From Nonomuraea cypriaca (GTDB lineage: Bacteria > Actinomycetota > Actinomycetes > Streptosporangiales > Streptosporangiaceae): 40,312 nt of DNA. This document shows, one piece after another, positions 1 through 7,863 of the stretch. How positions within the stretch are numbered: the stretch's first letter is position 1; every line of letters starts with the position of its first letter. Where the stretch lies: NCBI RefSeq assembly GCF_015645445.1, contig NZ_JADOGI010000090.1, positions 1-40,312 of the forward strand, given 5' to 3'. The translations under genes were made by a program, and so were the position numbers. The notes under the pieces are model-generated. The model saw only the letters and a program-made list of their open reading frames with translations, did no database searches and was not told where the DNA came from.

Positions 1-71
1 CGGTATTTGGGGCACCACACCACGTGAAAGGCGCACTGGAAGGCGATGTTGCTGTTCGTGCGCAAGGTCAC
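1..71 (-). CDS. tnpA: IS200/IS605 TnpA (Y1 transposase), N-terminal fragment at window edge
   Basis: Only about 23 codons are inside the window. From a GTG at 71 the frame reads VTLRTNSNIAFQC and then AFHVVWCPKYR, which is the characteristic N-terminal signature of IS200-type TnpA (the HVVWCPKYR motif). TnpA is a single-tyrosine HUH transposase that cuts and joins single-stranded element ends. The HUH motif and catalytic tyrosine would lie further along, outside the window, so activity cannot be judged. The gene reads away from the adjoining P450 fragment, with the end hairpin about 65 bases upstream. The GTG is the most likely start, but one further upstream in the 72-136 stretch is not excluded. 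Confidence 0.65.
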   Translation of the reverse strand, partial: MTLRTNSNIAFQCAFHVVWCPKY

Positions 72-165
72 GGCCACACAGATCAATATACAGCGTTGAT
101 CTATCTACCGCTCAAAGATTCGACAGAAGGGCTTACCCCCATGGCTGAAGCCAGGGGTCCGCGCC
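1..165 (-). mobile_element. Left end of an IS200/IS605-family element (truncated by window edge)
   Basis: The minus strand encodes the start of a Y1 (HUH) transposase at 71-1. Outside its start lies an imperfect hairpin at 137-157 (arms CCCC-TGGCT and AGCCA-GGGG), of the kind found just inside the ends of IS200/IS605 elements, where the transposase recognises folded single-stranded DNA. Beyond the hairpin, P450-like coding sequence starts at about 166-180, so the element boundary lies there. The rest of the element is outside the window. The exact cleavage site cannot be fixed from one end. Confidence 0.7.
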
Positions 166-740
166 CTAGATCTACGATCGACCGCGCTGGTCCAGGCCCG
201 GGACCGGCTCAGCGACCAGGAGCTGACCTCCGTCGCGCTCACCATCCTGATGGCCGGGCACGAGGCCACCGTCCACCTGATCGGCAACGGCGTCCTGCAC
301 CTGCTCACCCACCCGGCGGAGGCCGATCGCCTGCGTGGCGACGCCGAGGCCGTGAGCGTGGCCGTGGAGGAACTGCTGCGCCAAAGCGGCCCCGCCGAGA
401 TCGCCCCGATGCGCTTCACCCTCGAACCCGTCGAGATCGCCGGCGTCGTCATCCCGGCGGGCGAGGCCGTCCAGATCGTCAACGCCACGGCCAACCGAGA
501 CGCGCGCCGTTTCCCCGACCCGGACCGGCTGGTGTTCGACCGGCAGGATAACGCGCACCTCGGTTTCGGCCACGGCATCCACTACTGCCTGGGCGCCCCC
601 TGGCCAGGGCCGAGGGACAGATCGCGCTGCACACCCTGCTCGTCCGCCTGCCGCGGCTGCGACTGGCGGTGCCCGCCGAGCAGATCACCTGGCAGCCGGG
701 CATCGCGCGGGCGATGACCGCGCTGCCCGTACTGCTGTGA
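166..740 (+). pseudogene. Cytochrome P450, 5'-truncated and frameshifted remnant
   Basis: The C-terminal half of a bacterial cytochrome P450 (heme-thiolate monooxygenase). The open frame begins near 166-181 with SALV/QARDRLSDQEL-like I-helix lead-in sequence. It shows the I-helix motif AGHEAT (250-270), the K-helix ExxR as EELLR (about 367-381) and the heme loop FGHGIHYCLG (about 565-594), which carries the cysteine ligand. Right after CLGAP the frame breaks. The normal L-helix sequence LARAEGQIALHTLLVRLP continues one base out of frame and ends at a TGA at 738-740. One extra C in the C5 run at 596-600 would restore it. The N-terminal ~200 residues are missing at the junction with the transposon end, so the gene is non-functional here whether or not the frameshift is a sequencing error. 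Confidence 0.8.
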
Positions 741-771
741 TAGTCGCCTCCGGGGGCGTGACCGGGCCGTC

Positions 772-2124
772 TCACTCGGCCGGTGTGGTGATCGGGGGCT
801 GGCGGCGTATCACCAGCCAGTTGATCACCCACAGCGCCAGGCCGATGACCAGCAGCACGCCGGCCCGGATGTAGACCTCGGCGGGACGACCGGTCAACGG
901 GCTGGCCAGGACCAGGGCGAGCACGCCACCGATCACCGGCAGCGCGGTGGGCGTCCGGTAGTGCTCGTGCTCCACCGTGTCCTTGCGCAGCACGAGGACG
1001 GCCACGTTGACGACCGTGAAGACGCACAGCAGCAGGAACGCGGTCGTGTCGCCGAGGCCCGCTATCTCGCCGGTCGAGACCAGCGCGATGGCGAGCGCGC
1101 TGGTGAAGATGATGCCGATCACCGGGGTACGCCGCCGCGGATCGACCCAGCCGAGACCGCGCGGCACGACGCGCTCGTTGGCCAGGCCGTACACGAGTCT
1201 GGAGGCCATCATCATGTTGATCAGGGCCGAGTTGGCGACGGCGAAGATGGCGATCGCGGCGAAGAGTTGCGGCGGGAAGTTGAGGCCGCCCGCCCGCACC
1301 ACTTCGAGCAGCGGGCCTGACGACTGCTCCAGGACGCCGGGCTCGACCAGGAGCGAGGAGGTGATGGCCACGAGGATGTAGACGGTGCTGGTGATCGCCA
1401 CCCCGAGGAAGATCGCCCTGGGGAAGTTACGCGAGGGGTCCCTCGTCTCCTCGGCCATGTTCACCGAGTCCTCGAAGCCGACGAAAGCGAAGAAGGCCAG
1501 GGCGGTGCTGCCGAGCAGGGCGTACATCAGGCCGCCCGCCTGATCGGCGTCGATCTCGGTCAGCCTGGAGGGATCGCCGGCGCCGGTGAAGACCGCGTAC
1601 ACGCCGATCGCGATGATCACGAGCAGGCCGGTGAGCTCGATCAGGGTGAACACGATGTTGGTCTTCACCGACTCCGAGACGCCTCGGTAGTTCAGCGCCG
1701 CGACGGCGACGATGAAGATGATGCCGGCCACCACGCCCGGCACCGAGATGAACTCCTCAAGGTAGTCGCCGCCGATCGCACGGGCCGCCGCGCTGGCCGA
1801 GGTGAGGCCGGAACACATCACGGTGAACGCGACCATGAACGTGAAGAACGGCTTCCCGAAGGCCCGCTGGGTGTAGAGCGCGGCACCGGCCGCCCGGGGA
1901 TACTTCGTGACCAGTTCGACGTAGGACATCGCGGTCAGCAGCGCGATGACGAAGCCGATCAGGAACGGCACCCACAGAGCACCGCCGATCTGGCCCGCCA
2001 CGGAGCCGGTGAGCGCGTAGACACCGGTGCCGAGGATGTCACCGATGATGAACAGGATGAGCAGCTTGGGGCCGATCGCCCGCTTGAGTGAGACCTGACC
2101 GGTCTCAGGTGCCGGGGGTGTCAT
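772..2124 (-). CDS. APC-superfamily amino acid permease
   Basis: A 450-residue polytopic inner-membrane protein. The N-terminus reads LKRAIGPKLLILFIIGDILG followed by TGVYALTGSVAG, the glycine-rich first helix of the amino acid-polyamine-organocation (APC) family. About twelve hydrophobic segments follow. The cytoplasmic loop GFEDSVNMAEETRDPSRNFPRAIF is a typical APC signature. It probably takes up or exchanges an amino acid or amine by proton coupling; the substrate cannot be read from sequence. The ATG start at 2124 has a GGGGGAACGAG purine stretch upstream. It lies 168 bases downstream of the SDR gene on the same strand, so co-transcription is possible but not shown. Confidence 0.85.
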   Translation of the reverse strand: MTPPAPETGQVSLKRAIGPKLLILFIIGDILGTGVYALTGSVAGQIGGALWVPFLIGFVIALLTAMSYVELVTKYPRAAGAALYTQRAFGKPFFTFMVAFTVMCSGLTSASAAARAIGGDYLEEFISVPGVVAGIIFIVAVAALNYRGVSESVKTNIVFTLIELTGLLVIIAIGVYAVFTGAGDPSRLTEIDADQAGGLMYALLGSTALAFFAFVGFEDSVNMAEETRDPSRNFPRAIFLGVAITSTVYILVAITSSLLVEPGVLEQSSGPLLEVVRAGGLNFPPQLFAAIAIFAVANSALINMMMASRLVYGLANERVVPRGLGWVDPRRRTPVIGIIFTSALAIALVSTGEIAGLGDTTAFLLLCVFTVVNVAVLVLRKDTVEHEHYRTPTALPVIGGVLALVLASPLTGRPAEVYIRAGVLLVIGLALWVINWLVIRRQPPITTPAE

Positions 2125-2292
2125 GGGCTAGCTCGTTCCCCCTGATCCCGCTTCTGACACGGCCTTTACCAGGGGAAGCGGCACCCAAAGCCTGTCCGTC
2201 ACGGGTTTTGCCAGGTGATCGGGAGGGTGTCCACTCCGAAGAAGTCCGGCTTGGTGCGCAGTGGGGTGGTACGGCCAGGACCGGGGGGCGGC

Positions 2293-3045
2293 TCAGCGTT
2301 GCCTGGCCGGGCGGATGATGAGCTCGTTCACGTCCACGTCCGGCGGCTGGCCGATGGCGTACGCGATGGCGTCGGCGATCGCGCCGGGCGGGATGGTGTC
2401 CGCCCGGTAGGTCCGCATCGCCTCCTGGGCGCCGGGCTCGGTGATGGTGTCGGCCAGCTCGGACTCGACGACGCCCGGCGAGACGGTGGTGACGCGGATG
2501 CCCGGATCGAGCTCCTGCCGCAGGCCCTCGGTGATCGCCCAGGCGGCGTACTTCGTGGCGCAGTAGACGGCGCCCGTCGGTGAGACCTGGTGGGCGCCGA
2601 TGGAGGCGACGGTGACGAAGTGGCCGCTGCCCTGCCGCTGGAAGTGCGGCAACGTGGCGGCGATCCCGTGGAGCAGGCCGCGTACGTTGACGTCGATCAT
2701 CCGGTCCCACTCCTCGACGAGCAGCGAGTCCAGACGGGACAGGGGCATCACCCCGGCGTTGTTGACGATCACGTCGATCCGGCCGTGCTGTTTCGCGGCG
2801 GCGTCGGCGAACGCCGCGACGTCCTGCCGGTCCGTGACGTCGAGGCGGTGTACGTCGGCCGTGCCGCCGACGTTCTCGATCTCCTTGGCGAGGGCGGCGA
2901 GGCGGTCCTCGCGGCGGGCGCCGATGACCACGTGGTGCCCGTCACGGCCGAGCCGGAGCGCGGTGGCCTGGCCGATGCCGCTGCTCGCGCCGGTGATCAG
3001 GACGACCTTCGTGGTCTGCTGTTCCTGGATCGCTGTCGTGGTCAT
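2293..3045 (-). CDS. SDR-family NAD(P)-dependent oxidoreductase
   Basis: A 250-residue classical short-chain dehydrogenase/reductase. It has the Rossmann motif TGASSGIG (residues 18-25), the NNAG stabilising motif (95-98) and the catalytic Ser148, Tyr161 and Lys165 (YCATK). The basic pair ARR after the second strand favours NADP(H), as inferred from SDR cofactor rules. Substrate unknown. The ATG at 3045 has AGGAG eight bases upstream. It is preceded by an MmyB-type regulator on the same strand, a common pairing in actinomycetes in which the regulator controls the adjacent SDR, so the two genes probably form one unit. Confidence 0.9.
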   Translation of the reverse strand: MTTTAIQEQQTTKVVLITGASSGIGQATALRLGRDGHHVVIGARREDRLAALAKEIENVGGTADVHRLDVTDRQDVAAFADAAAKQHGRIDVIVNNAGVMPLSRLDSLLVEEWDRMIDVNVRGLLHGIAATLPHFQRQGSGHFVTVASIGAHQVSPTGAVYCATKYAAWAITEGLRQELDPGIRVTTVSPGVVESELADTITEPGAQEAMRTYRADTIPPGAIADAIAYAIGQPPDVDVNELIIRPARQR

Positions 3046-3132
3046 GGTGTGTGCTCCTGATGGTCGAATCTGGGCATGGTCAGCCCGCGCGCCGGCGGCC
3101 GTACTTGGCCGGGCGCGCTTTCGCTGGGGGAT

Positions 3133-4044
3133 TCAGGACTCGGGCCGGTCAGCCCGTGTTCGCTCGGGCTGCCTTACGCCGCTGTCGGCGGGCCGGCGTG
3201 CATCGCCGTCGGCCGGCCGGTGGACGTGGCTGTCGGCGGTCAGGCTGCCCAGCAGGGACAGGGCCTCTTCGGACGGGCTGCCCGGGTCGGCCTGGTAAAC
3301 GACCAACTGCTGGCCGGAGGCGCTGTTCACGGTCAGCGACTCGTAGCGGAGGGTCAGCTCGCCCACCAGCGGATGGCGGAAACGCTTGGTCTCGTGGGTC
3401 TTCTGGCGGATATCGTGGCGGGCCCACAACCTGCGGAATGCGTCACTCTTCAGCGACAGCTCGCCCACCACCTCGATGAGCCTGGCGTCGTCGGGGTCGG
3501 CGCCCGCCCGCAGCCCGGCGACGGTGTTGACGGCCACCCGATCCCAGTCGGGGTAGAAGTCCCGCGCGTCCGGGTCGAGGAACACCAGCCGCACCAGGTC
3601 GCCGCTGTAGGCGTGGCCGTCGAACAGGGCCTTGCCCAGGACGTTGCTCGCCAGCACGGTCAGGCGGCGGCCCAGGACCACCGCCGGGGTGTGCGGCCAG
3701 GCGTCCATCATGCGCAGCAGGGAGAGGCTGACCTGCTCGCGGCGCGCGGGCGGCCGGCGCCTGCCGCCGTCGGGGCGGGCCAGCCGGTGGAGGTACGCGG
3801 TGGCGTCCTCCTCCAGGCACAGCGTGCGGGCCAGGGCATCGACCACCTGGGCGGACGGATGCCGTTCGCGGCCCTGCTCCAGCCGTATGTAGTAGTCGGT
3901 GCTCACTCCGGCCAGCCCCGCGACCTCCTCCCGGCGCAGCCCCGCGACGCGGCGGCGCTCTCCGACCGGAAGGCCTACCTCCTCCGGCGGGAGCAGCTCG
4001 CGGCGTGCCCGCAGGAACCGGCCGAGCGCGTTCTCCCTGTCCAT
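3133..4044 (-). CDS. Helix-turn-helix regulator, XRE/MmyB type
   Basis: A 303-residue transcription factor. Residues 1-85 form an XRE-type helix-turn-helix (GLRREEVAGLAGVSTDYYIRLEQGRE). The rest matches the MmyB-like ligand-binding domain, with the typical stretches VLASNVLGKALF, LVRLVFLDPDARDFYPDWD and VGELTLRYESL. Such proteins are thought to sense small or lipidic ligands and to regulate a neighbouring oxidoreductase; here that would be the SDR 87 bases downstream. The last 35 residues (rich in R, P, A, D) extend past the usual domain and look unstructured. The ATG at 4044 has GAAGG close upstream. Between this gene and the MFS gene lie 118 bases that should hold its promoter. Confidence 0.88.
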   Translation of the reverse strand: MDRENALGRFLRARRELLPPEEVGLPVGERRRVAGLRREEVAGLAGVSTDYYIRLEQGRERHPSAQVVDALARTLCLEEDATAYLHRLARPDGGRRRPPARREQVSLSLLRMMDAWPHTPAVVLGRRLTVLASNVLGKALFDGHAYSGDLVRLVFLDPDARDFYPDWDRVAVNTVAGLRAGADPDDARLIEVVGELSLKSDAFRRLWARHDIRQKTHETKRFRHPLVGELTLRYESLTVNSASGQQLVVYQADPGSPSEEALSLLGSLTADSHVHRPADGDARRPADSGVRQPERTRADRPES

Positions 4045-4162
4045 GCCTTCGAGGCTAGGCGAGCATCGGTCACGAGCGGACCCCTGGAGGTGGGTGGGTT
4101 ACTCCTACGTTCCGGTGCTCGCCGTACGAGTGGCCTGAACGGATGCTCGCCGAGCGTGATCG

Positions 4163-5590
4163 CTACGCATGGGCGGCGCGGTCGGCGCGGCAGCCGATGG
4201 CTGCGACGGTGATGACGATGGCGAGGAGGTAGCCGGCGGCGGCCAGGATCATCGGCAACCGGAGCTCCGGCAGGCTCGAGGCGAAGGCATGCGCGCTGGG
4301 CCGTTGGAGCGCGGTGCTGCCGAGCAGGGCGACACCGAGGGCGCCGCCGACCTGGCGGGCGGCGTTGAGGGTGGCGGCGCCGAGCCCGGCGCGGCCGGGT
4401 CCGGCGGCGGCCAGCGCGACACCGGTCATGGTGGGCATGGCCAGGCCGACCAAGCCCAGGACGGCGCCGAAGCCGGCCAGCGCCGGCGCGCCGGACCGGT
4501 CGCCCCACACAGCCAGCAGGCAGGTGCCGAGCAACCCGCCGGACAAGCCCACCAGCATCGGCACTTTCGGACCGAACCGGTTGGTGACCCGACCGGACAC
4601 CAGCGCACCCAACGTGATGACCGCGGTCAGCGGGAGCAGCGCGACGCCGGTTGTCGCGGCGGACTGCCGCAGGGTGCGTTCCAGGAAGATGGTCAGGCAG
4701 AACAGCACGCCGTAGAGTCCGAAATTGAACAGCAGACCCACGCCGGTCGCGCCGTTGAACGCCCGGCTGGTGAACAACACCGGCGGCAGCATCGGCTCGG
4801 GCACGCGGTGTTGGCTCACCACGAATGCGATGCCGACCACCACCGCGACGCCCAGCAGGCCCAGCACCAGCGGGGTGCGCCAGCCCTGCGTCGAGGTCAT
4901 GGTCAGCGCCGCGGTCAGCGCGACCAGCGCGATGACGGCCAGCGGCTGCCCCACCGCATCGGGCCGGGGCGCGGACTGTCGCGAAGTCTCTTCGACGCGC
5001 GTCGCGATGACGGCCATGGACACCGTGGCTACGGGCACCACGACGAGGAACACCGCGCGCCAGCCCAGCGCGGCCACCAGCCAACCGCCGATCACCGGGC
5101 CGGCGGTCAGCCCGATGCCGGAGACCCCGCCCCAGATGCCCAGTGCCCTGGCACGGGCCGGGCCTTCGGGAAAGCGGTGCGCGATGAGCGCCAGCGAGCA
5201 CGGCACCACCGCGGCCGCACCCACGCCCTGCGCGGCCCGCGCCGCGATCAGCACCGCCGCGTTGGGCGCGGCCGCGCACACGGCGCTGGCCACCGCGAAC
5301 AGCGCCGCGCCGGCCTGGTAGGTGCGGCGCGCGCCCCAGCGGTCGCCGAGGCCGCCGGCGGTGAGTATCAGCGCGGCGAACGCCACGGTGTACGCGTTGA
5401 GCACCCACTGCAGGGCGATCACCGACGCGCCCAGCCCGGTGGCGATGTCCCCGGTGGCCACGTTGACCGCGGTGGCATCGAACAGGACCAGGAAGAAGCC
5501 AAGGCAGATCGCGCTGAGAGCAAGCCCGCCACCGCTCCCACCCCGTGCGGAACCGGTCTCCATTGCTGTTGCAGAACGTGCGGTAGCCAT
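4163..5590 (-). CDS. MFS drug/multidrug exporter, DHA2-like
   Basis: About 475 residues with many hydrophobic helices. Visible family features are the first helix FLVLFDATAVNVATGDIA (the LDxTxVNVA-type motif of DHA2 14-helix exporters), the loop GGLGDRWGARRTYQAG (MFS motif A) and a motif-C-like GVSGIGLTAGPVIGGWLV. It probably exports a drug or metabolite by proton antiport. It is transcribed divergently from a LysR regulator across about 100 bases, a standard arrangement in which the regulator controls the exporter. Start choice is uncertain: ATG codons exist at 5620, 5590 and 5563, none with a strong ribosome-binding site. I chose 5590 because it leaves the palindromic intergenic region free. 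The same frame stays open further upstream but is antisense to the LysR gene. Confidence 0.82.
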   Translation of the reverse strand: MATARSATAMETGSARGGSGGGLALSAICLGFFLVLFDATAVNVATGDIATGLGASVIALQWVLNAYTVAFAALILTAGGLGDRWGARRTYQAGAALFAVASAVCAAAPNAAVLIAARAAQGVGAAAVVPCSLALIAHRFPEGPARARALGIWGGVSGIGLTAGPVIGGWLVAALGWRAVFLVVVPVATVSMAVIATRVEETSRQSAPRPDAVGQPLAVIALVALTAALTMTSTQGWRTPLVLGLLGVAVVVGIAFVVSQHRVPEPMLPPVLFTSRAFNGATGVGLLFNFGLYGVLFCLTIFLERTLRQSAATTGVALLPLTAVITLGALVSGRVTNRFGPKVPMLVGLSGGLLGTCLLAVWGDRSGAPALAGFGAVLGLVGLAMPTMTGVALAAAGPGRAGLGAATLNAARQVGGALGVALLGSTALQRPSAHAFASSLPELRLPMILAAAGYLLAIVITVAAIGCRADRAAHA

Positions 5591-5631
5591 CAGACGTGTA
5601 GCGTCCCACCGGAGGAACATCCTGGTAAATG

Positions 5632-5666
5632 CGAAGTATTTGCGGGCAGACTTCGAATTATCCGAA
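5632..5666. promoter_or_regulatory. Candidate LysR operator between divergent exporter and regulator
   Basis: Alternating half-sites CGAAGT (5632-5637), ACTTCG (5650-5655) and CCGAA (5662-5666) form two overlapping inverted repeats, CGAAGT-N12-ACTTCG and TTCG-N7-CGAA, centred between the divergent MFS and LysR genes. LysR-type proteins typically bind dyads near such a position. Seen directly: the repeats. Inferred: that they are the operator. Confidence 0.5.
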
Positions 5667-5693
5667 GGCTGAGTCACGGAGAGGGGAGCTCCA

Positions 5694-6575
5694 GTGGACC
5701 TCATCGATCTCGATCTCGTGACTGCGATCGCTGAGACGGGCAGCATCACGCACGGCGCCGTCCGCACCCGGCTGTCCCTGCCCTCGGCCAGCGGCCGCAT
5801 CCGCAGCCTGGAACACGCTCTCGGTGTCACGCTGTTCGATCGCGGCCGGCGCGGCGTGACGCTCACCCCCGCAGGGCAACTGCTGTTGCGGCACGCCAGG
5901 GCGGTGTGCCGCTCGGTCGACCAGTTGCGTGCCGAACTCGGCGAGTTCGTCGAGGGCCACGGCGCGACCGTACGCGTGCAGGCCAACACCGCGGCCACCG
6001 CGAGCGTGGTGCCGGAGGCCGCGATCTCCTTCCTGGCCGCACATCCGCGCGCCCGCATCGACTTCGAAGAACGCCCGAGCCACCACATCGTGGCCGCCGT
6101 GGCCGAACGCCGCGTGGATCTGGGCATCGTCGCCGACAGCGTGGACCTCGGCCAGTTGGAAACCCGGGTGCTGCGCCCGGACCCGCTGGTCGTTCTCACC
6201 CTCCCGGACGACCCGCTGGCCCGGCGCCCCGCCGTGTCCTACGCCGACGTGCTCGGGTGCCCCTTCGTCGGGCTGAGCTGCGCCAACCCGTTGCAGGAGC
6301 ACCTGGAAGGCCACGCGCTGCCACTGGGCACCCAGCCGACCTACCGGGTCAGGCTGCCCAGCATCGAGGCGGCCTGCCACGCGGTGGCCGAAGGGGTCGG
6401 CATCGCGGTGCTGCCGCTGCACAGCGTACGGCGCTGGATCGGGGACCTGGTCGCCACCGCACTCACCGATCCGTGGGCCGACCGGCGGCTGGTCGTGTGC
6501 GCCACGGGCGACGGCGATCTCTCGGACACCGCCCGCGCGCTGCGCGACCACCTGGCCGCGCACATCCGAACCTGA
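5694..6575 (+). CDS. LysR-family transcriptional regulator
   Basis: A 293-residue LysR-type regulator. The N-terminal winged helix-turn-helix (residues 1-60) reads VTAIAETGSITHGAVRTRLSL then RIRSLEHALGVTLFDRG, the family signature. Residues about 90-290 form a periplasmic-binding-like effector domain (TASVVPEAAISFLAAHPRARIDFEE, then VDLGIVADSVDLGQLETRVL). It probably controls the divergent MFS exporter through the dyad at 5632-5666 and its own expression. The GTG at 5694 has GGAGAGGGGAG close upstream. It converges on the SnoaL-like gene across 163 bases in which no clear terminator was seen. Confidence 0.9.
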   Translation: MDLIDLDLVTAIAETGSITHGAVRTRLSLPSASGRIRSLEHALGVTLFDRGRRGVTLTPAGQLLLRHARAVCRSVDQLRAELGEFVEGHGATVRVQANTAATASVVPEAAISFLAAHPRARIDFEERPSHHIVAAVAERRVDLGIVADSVDLGQLETRVLRPDPLVVLTLPDDPLARRPAVSYADVLGCPFVGLSCANPLQEHLEGHALPLGTQPTYRVRLPSIEAACHAVAEGVGIAVLPLHSVRRWIGDLVATALTDPWADRRLVVCATGDGDLSDTARALRDHLAAHIRT

Positions 6576-6738
6576 GCGCGACGTTTCGTGGGCTCGGCAG
6601 GAGCCGGCCTCCTCGCCGGAACTCGCCGCGACAACGTCACCAACCCACAGCCCATGCTCTCTACCAGTTGCGAGGACGGTTGGTCAGCACGCGGAAGTCT
6701 CCGGTCCCCGTTCCCTCTGATCTCACCCCGCACAGGTC

Positions 6739-7107
6739 CTAGGAGGACGAACCGGGGGCCTTGCGCAGCTCGTAGGTGTCGAATACGAGCCGGTCGGCGG
6801 TGATTCTGCCGTCCCGGATCACCAGATGGTCGACGGCCCGCAACGTGCCGAAAGGCCCGGTCACCATGTCGTACATGATCATGGCCTCATCCGCGTCCCC
6901 GAGCACGGAAAGGATCTTCACCTTGGCGACCGCCTCGGCGAACTGCCCGATCTCCTCCAGAACGGCGGGGGCGCCCTCGATCGTCCCGCGCGGGCTCTCG
7001 AAGACAACGTCCGGGGCGACGTGGCGCGACATGGCGGCCAGGTCGTGGCGGCCGAACGCCTCGATGAACGCCACGGCGGTCTCGGCGGGGCTCTTCTGCG
7101 TATTCAT
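6739..7107 (-). CDS. SnoaL/NTF2-like nuclear-transport-factor-fold protein
   Basis: 122 residues with the cone-shaped NTF2-like fold pattern: helix AETAVAFIEAFGRHDLAAMSRHVAPDVVFESP, then IEGAPAVLEEIGQFAEAV and a final set of strands (MIMYDMVTGPFGTLRAVDHLVIRDGRI). Members act as cyclases, isomerases, hydrolases or binding proteins; nothing here identifies the ligand. The start is the ATG at 7107, with AGGAGA eight bases upstream; longer in-frame starts upstream lack a ribosome-binding site and run under the divergent gene. It stands alone on its strand, 45 bases from the divergent small membrane protein. Confidence 0.8.
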   Translation of the reverse strand: MNTQKSPAETAVAFIEAFGRHDLAAMSRHVAPDVVFESPRGTIEGAPAVLEEIGQFAEAVAKVKILSVLGDADEAMIMYDMVTGPFGTLRAVDHLVIRDGRITADRLVFDTYELRKAPGSSS

Positions 7108-7152
7108 GACTGTCTCCTCACATCCGTTCATGGCACTACCCCGTACTGACCG

Positions 7153-7710
7153 GTGGAGCAGCGAAAACTCATCGCGAGGCGCGCTCGGGCCCGCGCCATC
7201 GCCCGGGGGCTGGCTCCGCTGCAGGCCGCCACGTTCACCGCAGACCTGCCCGTCTCGGTCGTGCCGCGGGTCGCCGAATGGGCGATCGCCGTCGAGGCCC
7301 GCCTGTTGCCCATCGGACACCGGGGCCGCTTCTTCCACGAGTTCCACAGCGAGCCGCACGACCTGGCGTGCGCGAACGCCACCCAGTGGACGCAGGTGGT
7401 CTACACACTGCGGCAGCTCGGCCGGGTGGTGCAGCTACGGGCCGCGATCCGGGCCCCTGACCGGCCGTGGTTCTCCCGCGTGCACCGCTTGGCGTGCTGG
7501 GTGCTGGCGTCGGACTGGCGGACGTGGGGGCTGCTGGGCCCGCTGACGGCGTTCGCGATCATCAACGTGCACCTTCAGCAGGGATGGGGGTCGGCTCTGT
7601 TCACGCTGCCGACGATCGTGGCGATCTACGCCGGGGTGGAGTGGCTGCGGAACCGCTGGGGCGTCACGGTGAAGCGCCGTCAGCGGGACGACGACTCCAT
7701 GACGATCTAG
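7153..7710 (+). CDS. Hypothetical protein with C-terminal membrane segments
   Basis: 185 residues, family not recognised. The N-terminus is arginine-rich (RKLIARRARARAIARG). The middle is soluble-looking with several Trp and His. Two hydrophobic stretches lie near the C-terminus (LLGPLTAFAIINV and LFTLPTIVAIYAGV), followed by a basic-acidic tail ending DDDSMTI. This suggests a cytoplasmic domain anchored by one hairpin. The GTG at 7153 is the first possible start, since an in-frame TGA sits at 7147. No good ribosome-binding site is visible, so the start, and to a lesser degree the gene itself, is uncertain. It has normal high-GC third-position usage and no in-frame stop over 558 bases. Confidence 0.55.
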   Translation: MEQRKLIARRARARAIARGLAPLQAATFTADLPVSVVPRVAEWAIAVEARLLPIGHRGRFFHEFHSEPHDLACANATQWTQVVYTLRQLGRVVQLRAAIRAPDRPWFSRVHRLACWVLASDWRTWGLLGPLTAFAIINVHLQQGWGSALFTLPTIVAIYAGVEWLRNRWGVTVKRRQRDDDSMTI

Positions 7711-7863
7711 CGTTCCGCCGCCAGGACGCTGCCCGGCCATGACGGGAGTCTGGCGCATGAAGGATGCGGACATTGCCCGCCAAGCCATGAATCGGGCGTT
7801 AACCCGGCCCGACGATCGGGCACCTAGGGTGAGCAGAGACCAGAGGTGACAATGAGGTGGTGA

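Noticed and set aside
2199..2290. Short minus-strand frame ending RTKPDFFGVDTLPITWQNP between the SDR and APC genes
   Set aside because: It looks slightly like the C-terminus of a lost enzyme, but it is too short to assign and has no start or upstream domain.
4169..5734. 521-residue plus-strand frame opposite the MFS gene
   Set aside because: It is a histidine/glutamine/arginine-rich shadow of the transporter and has no domain.
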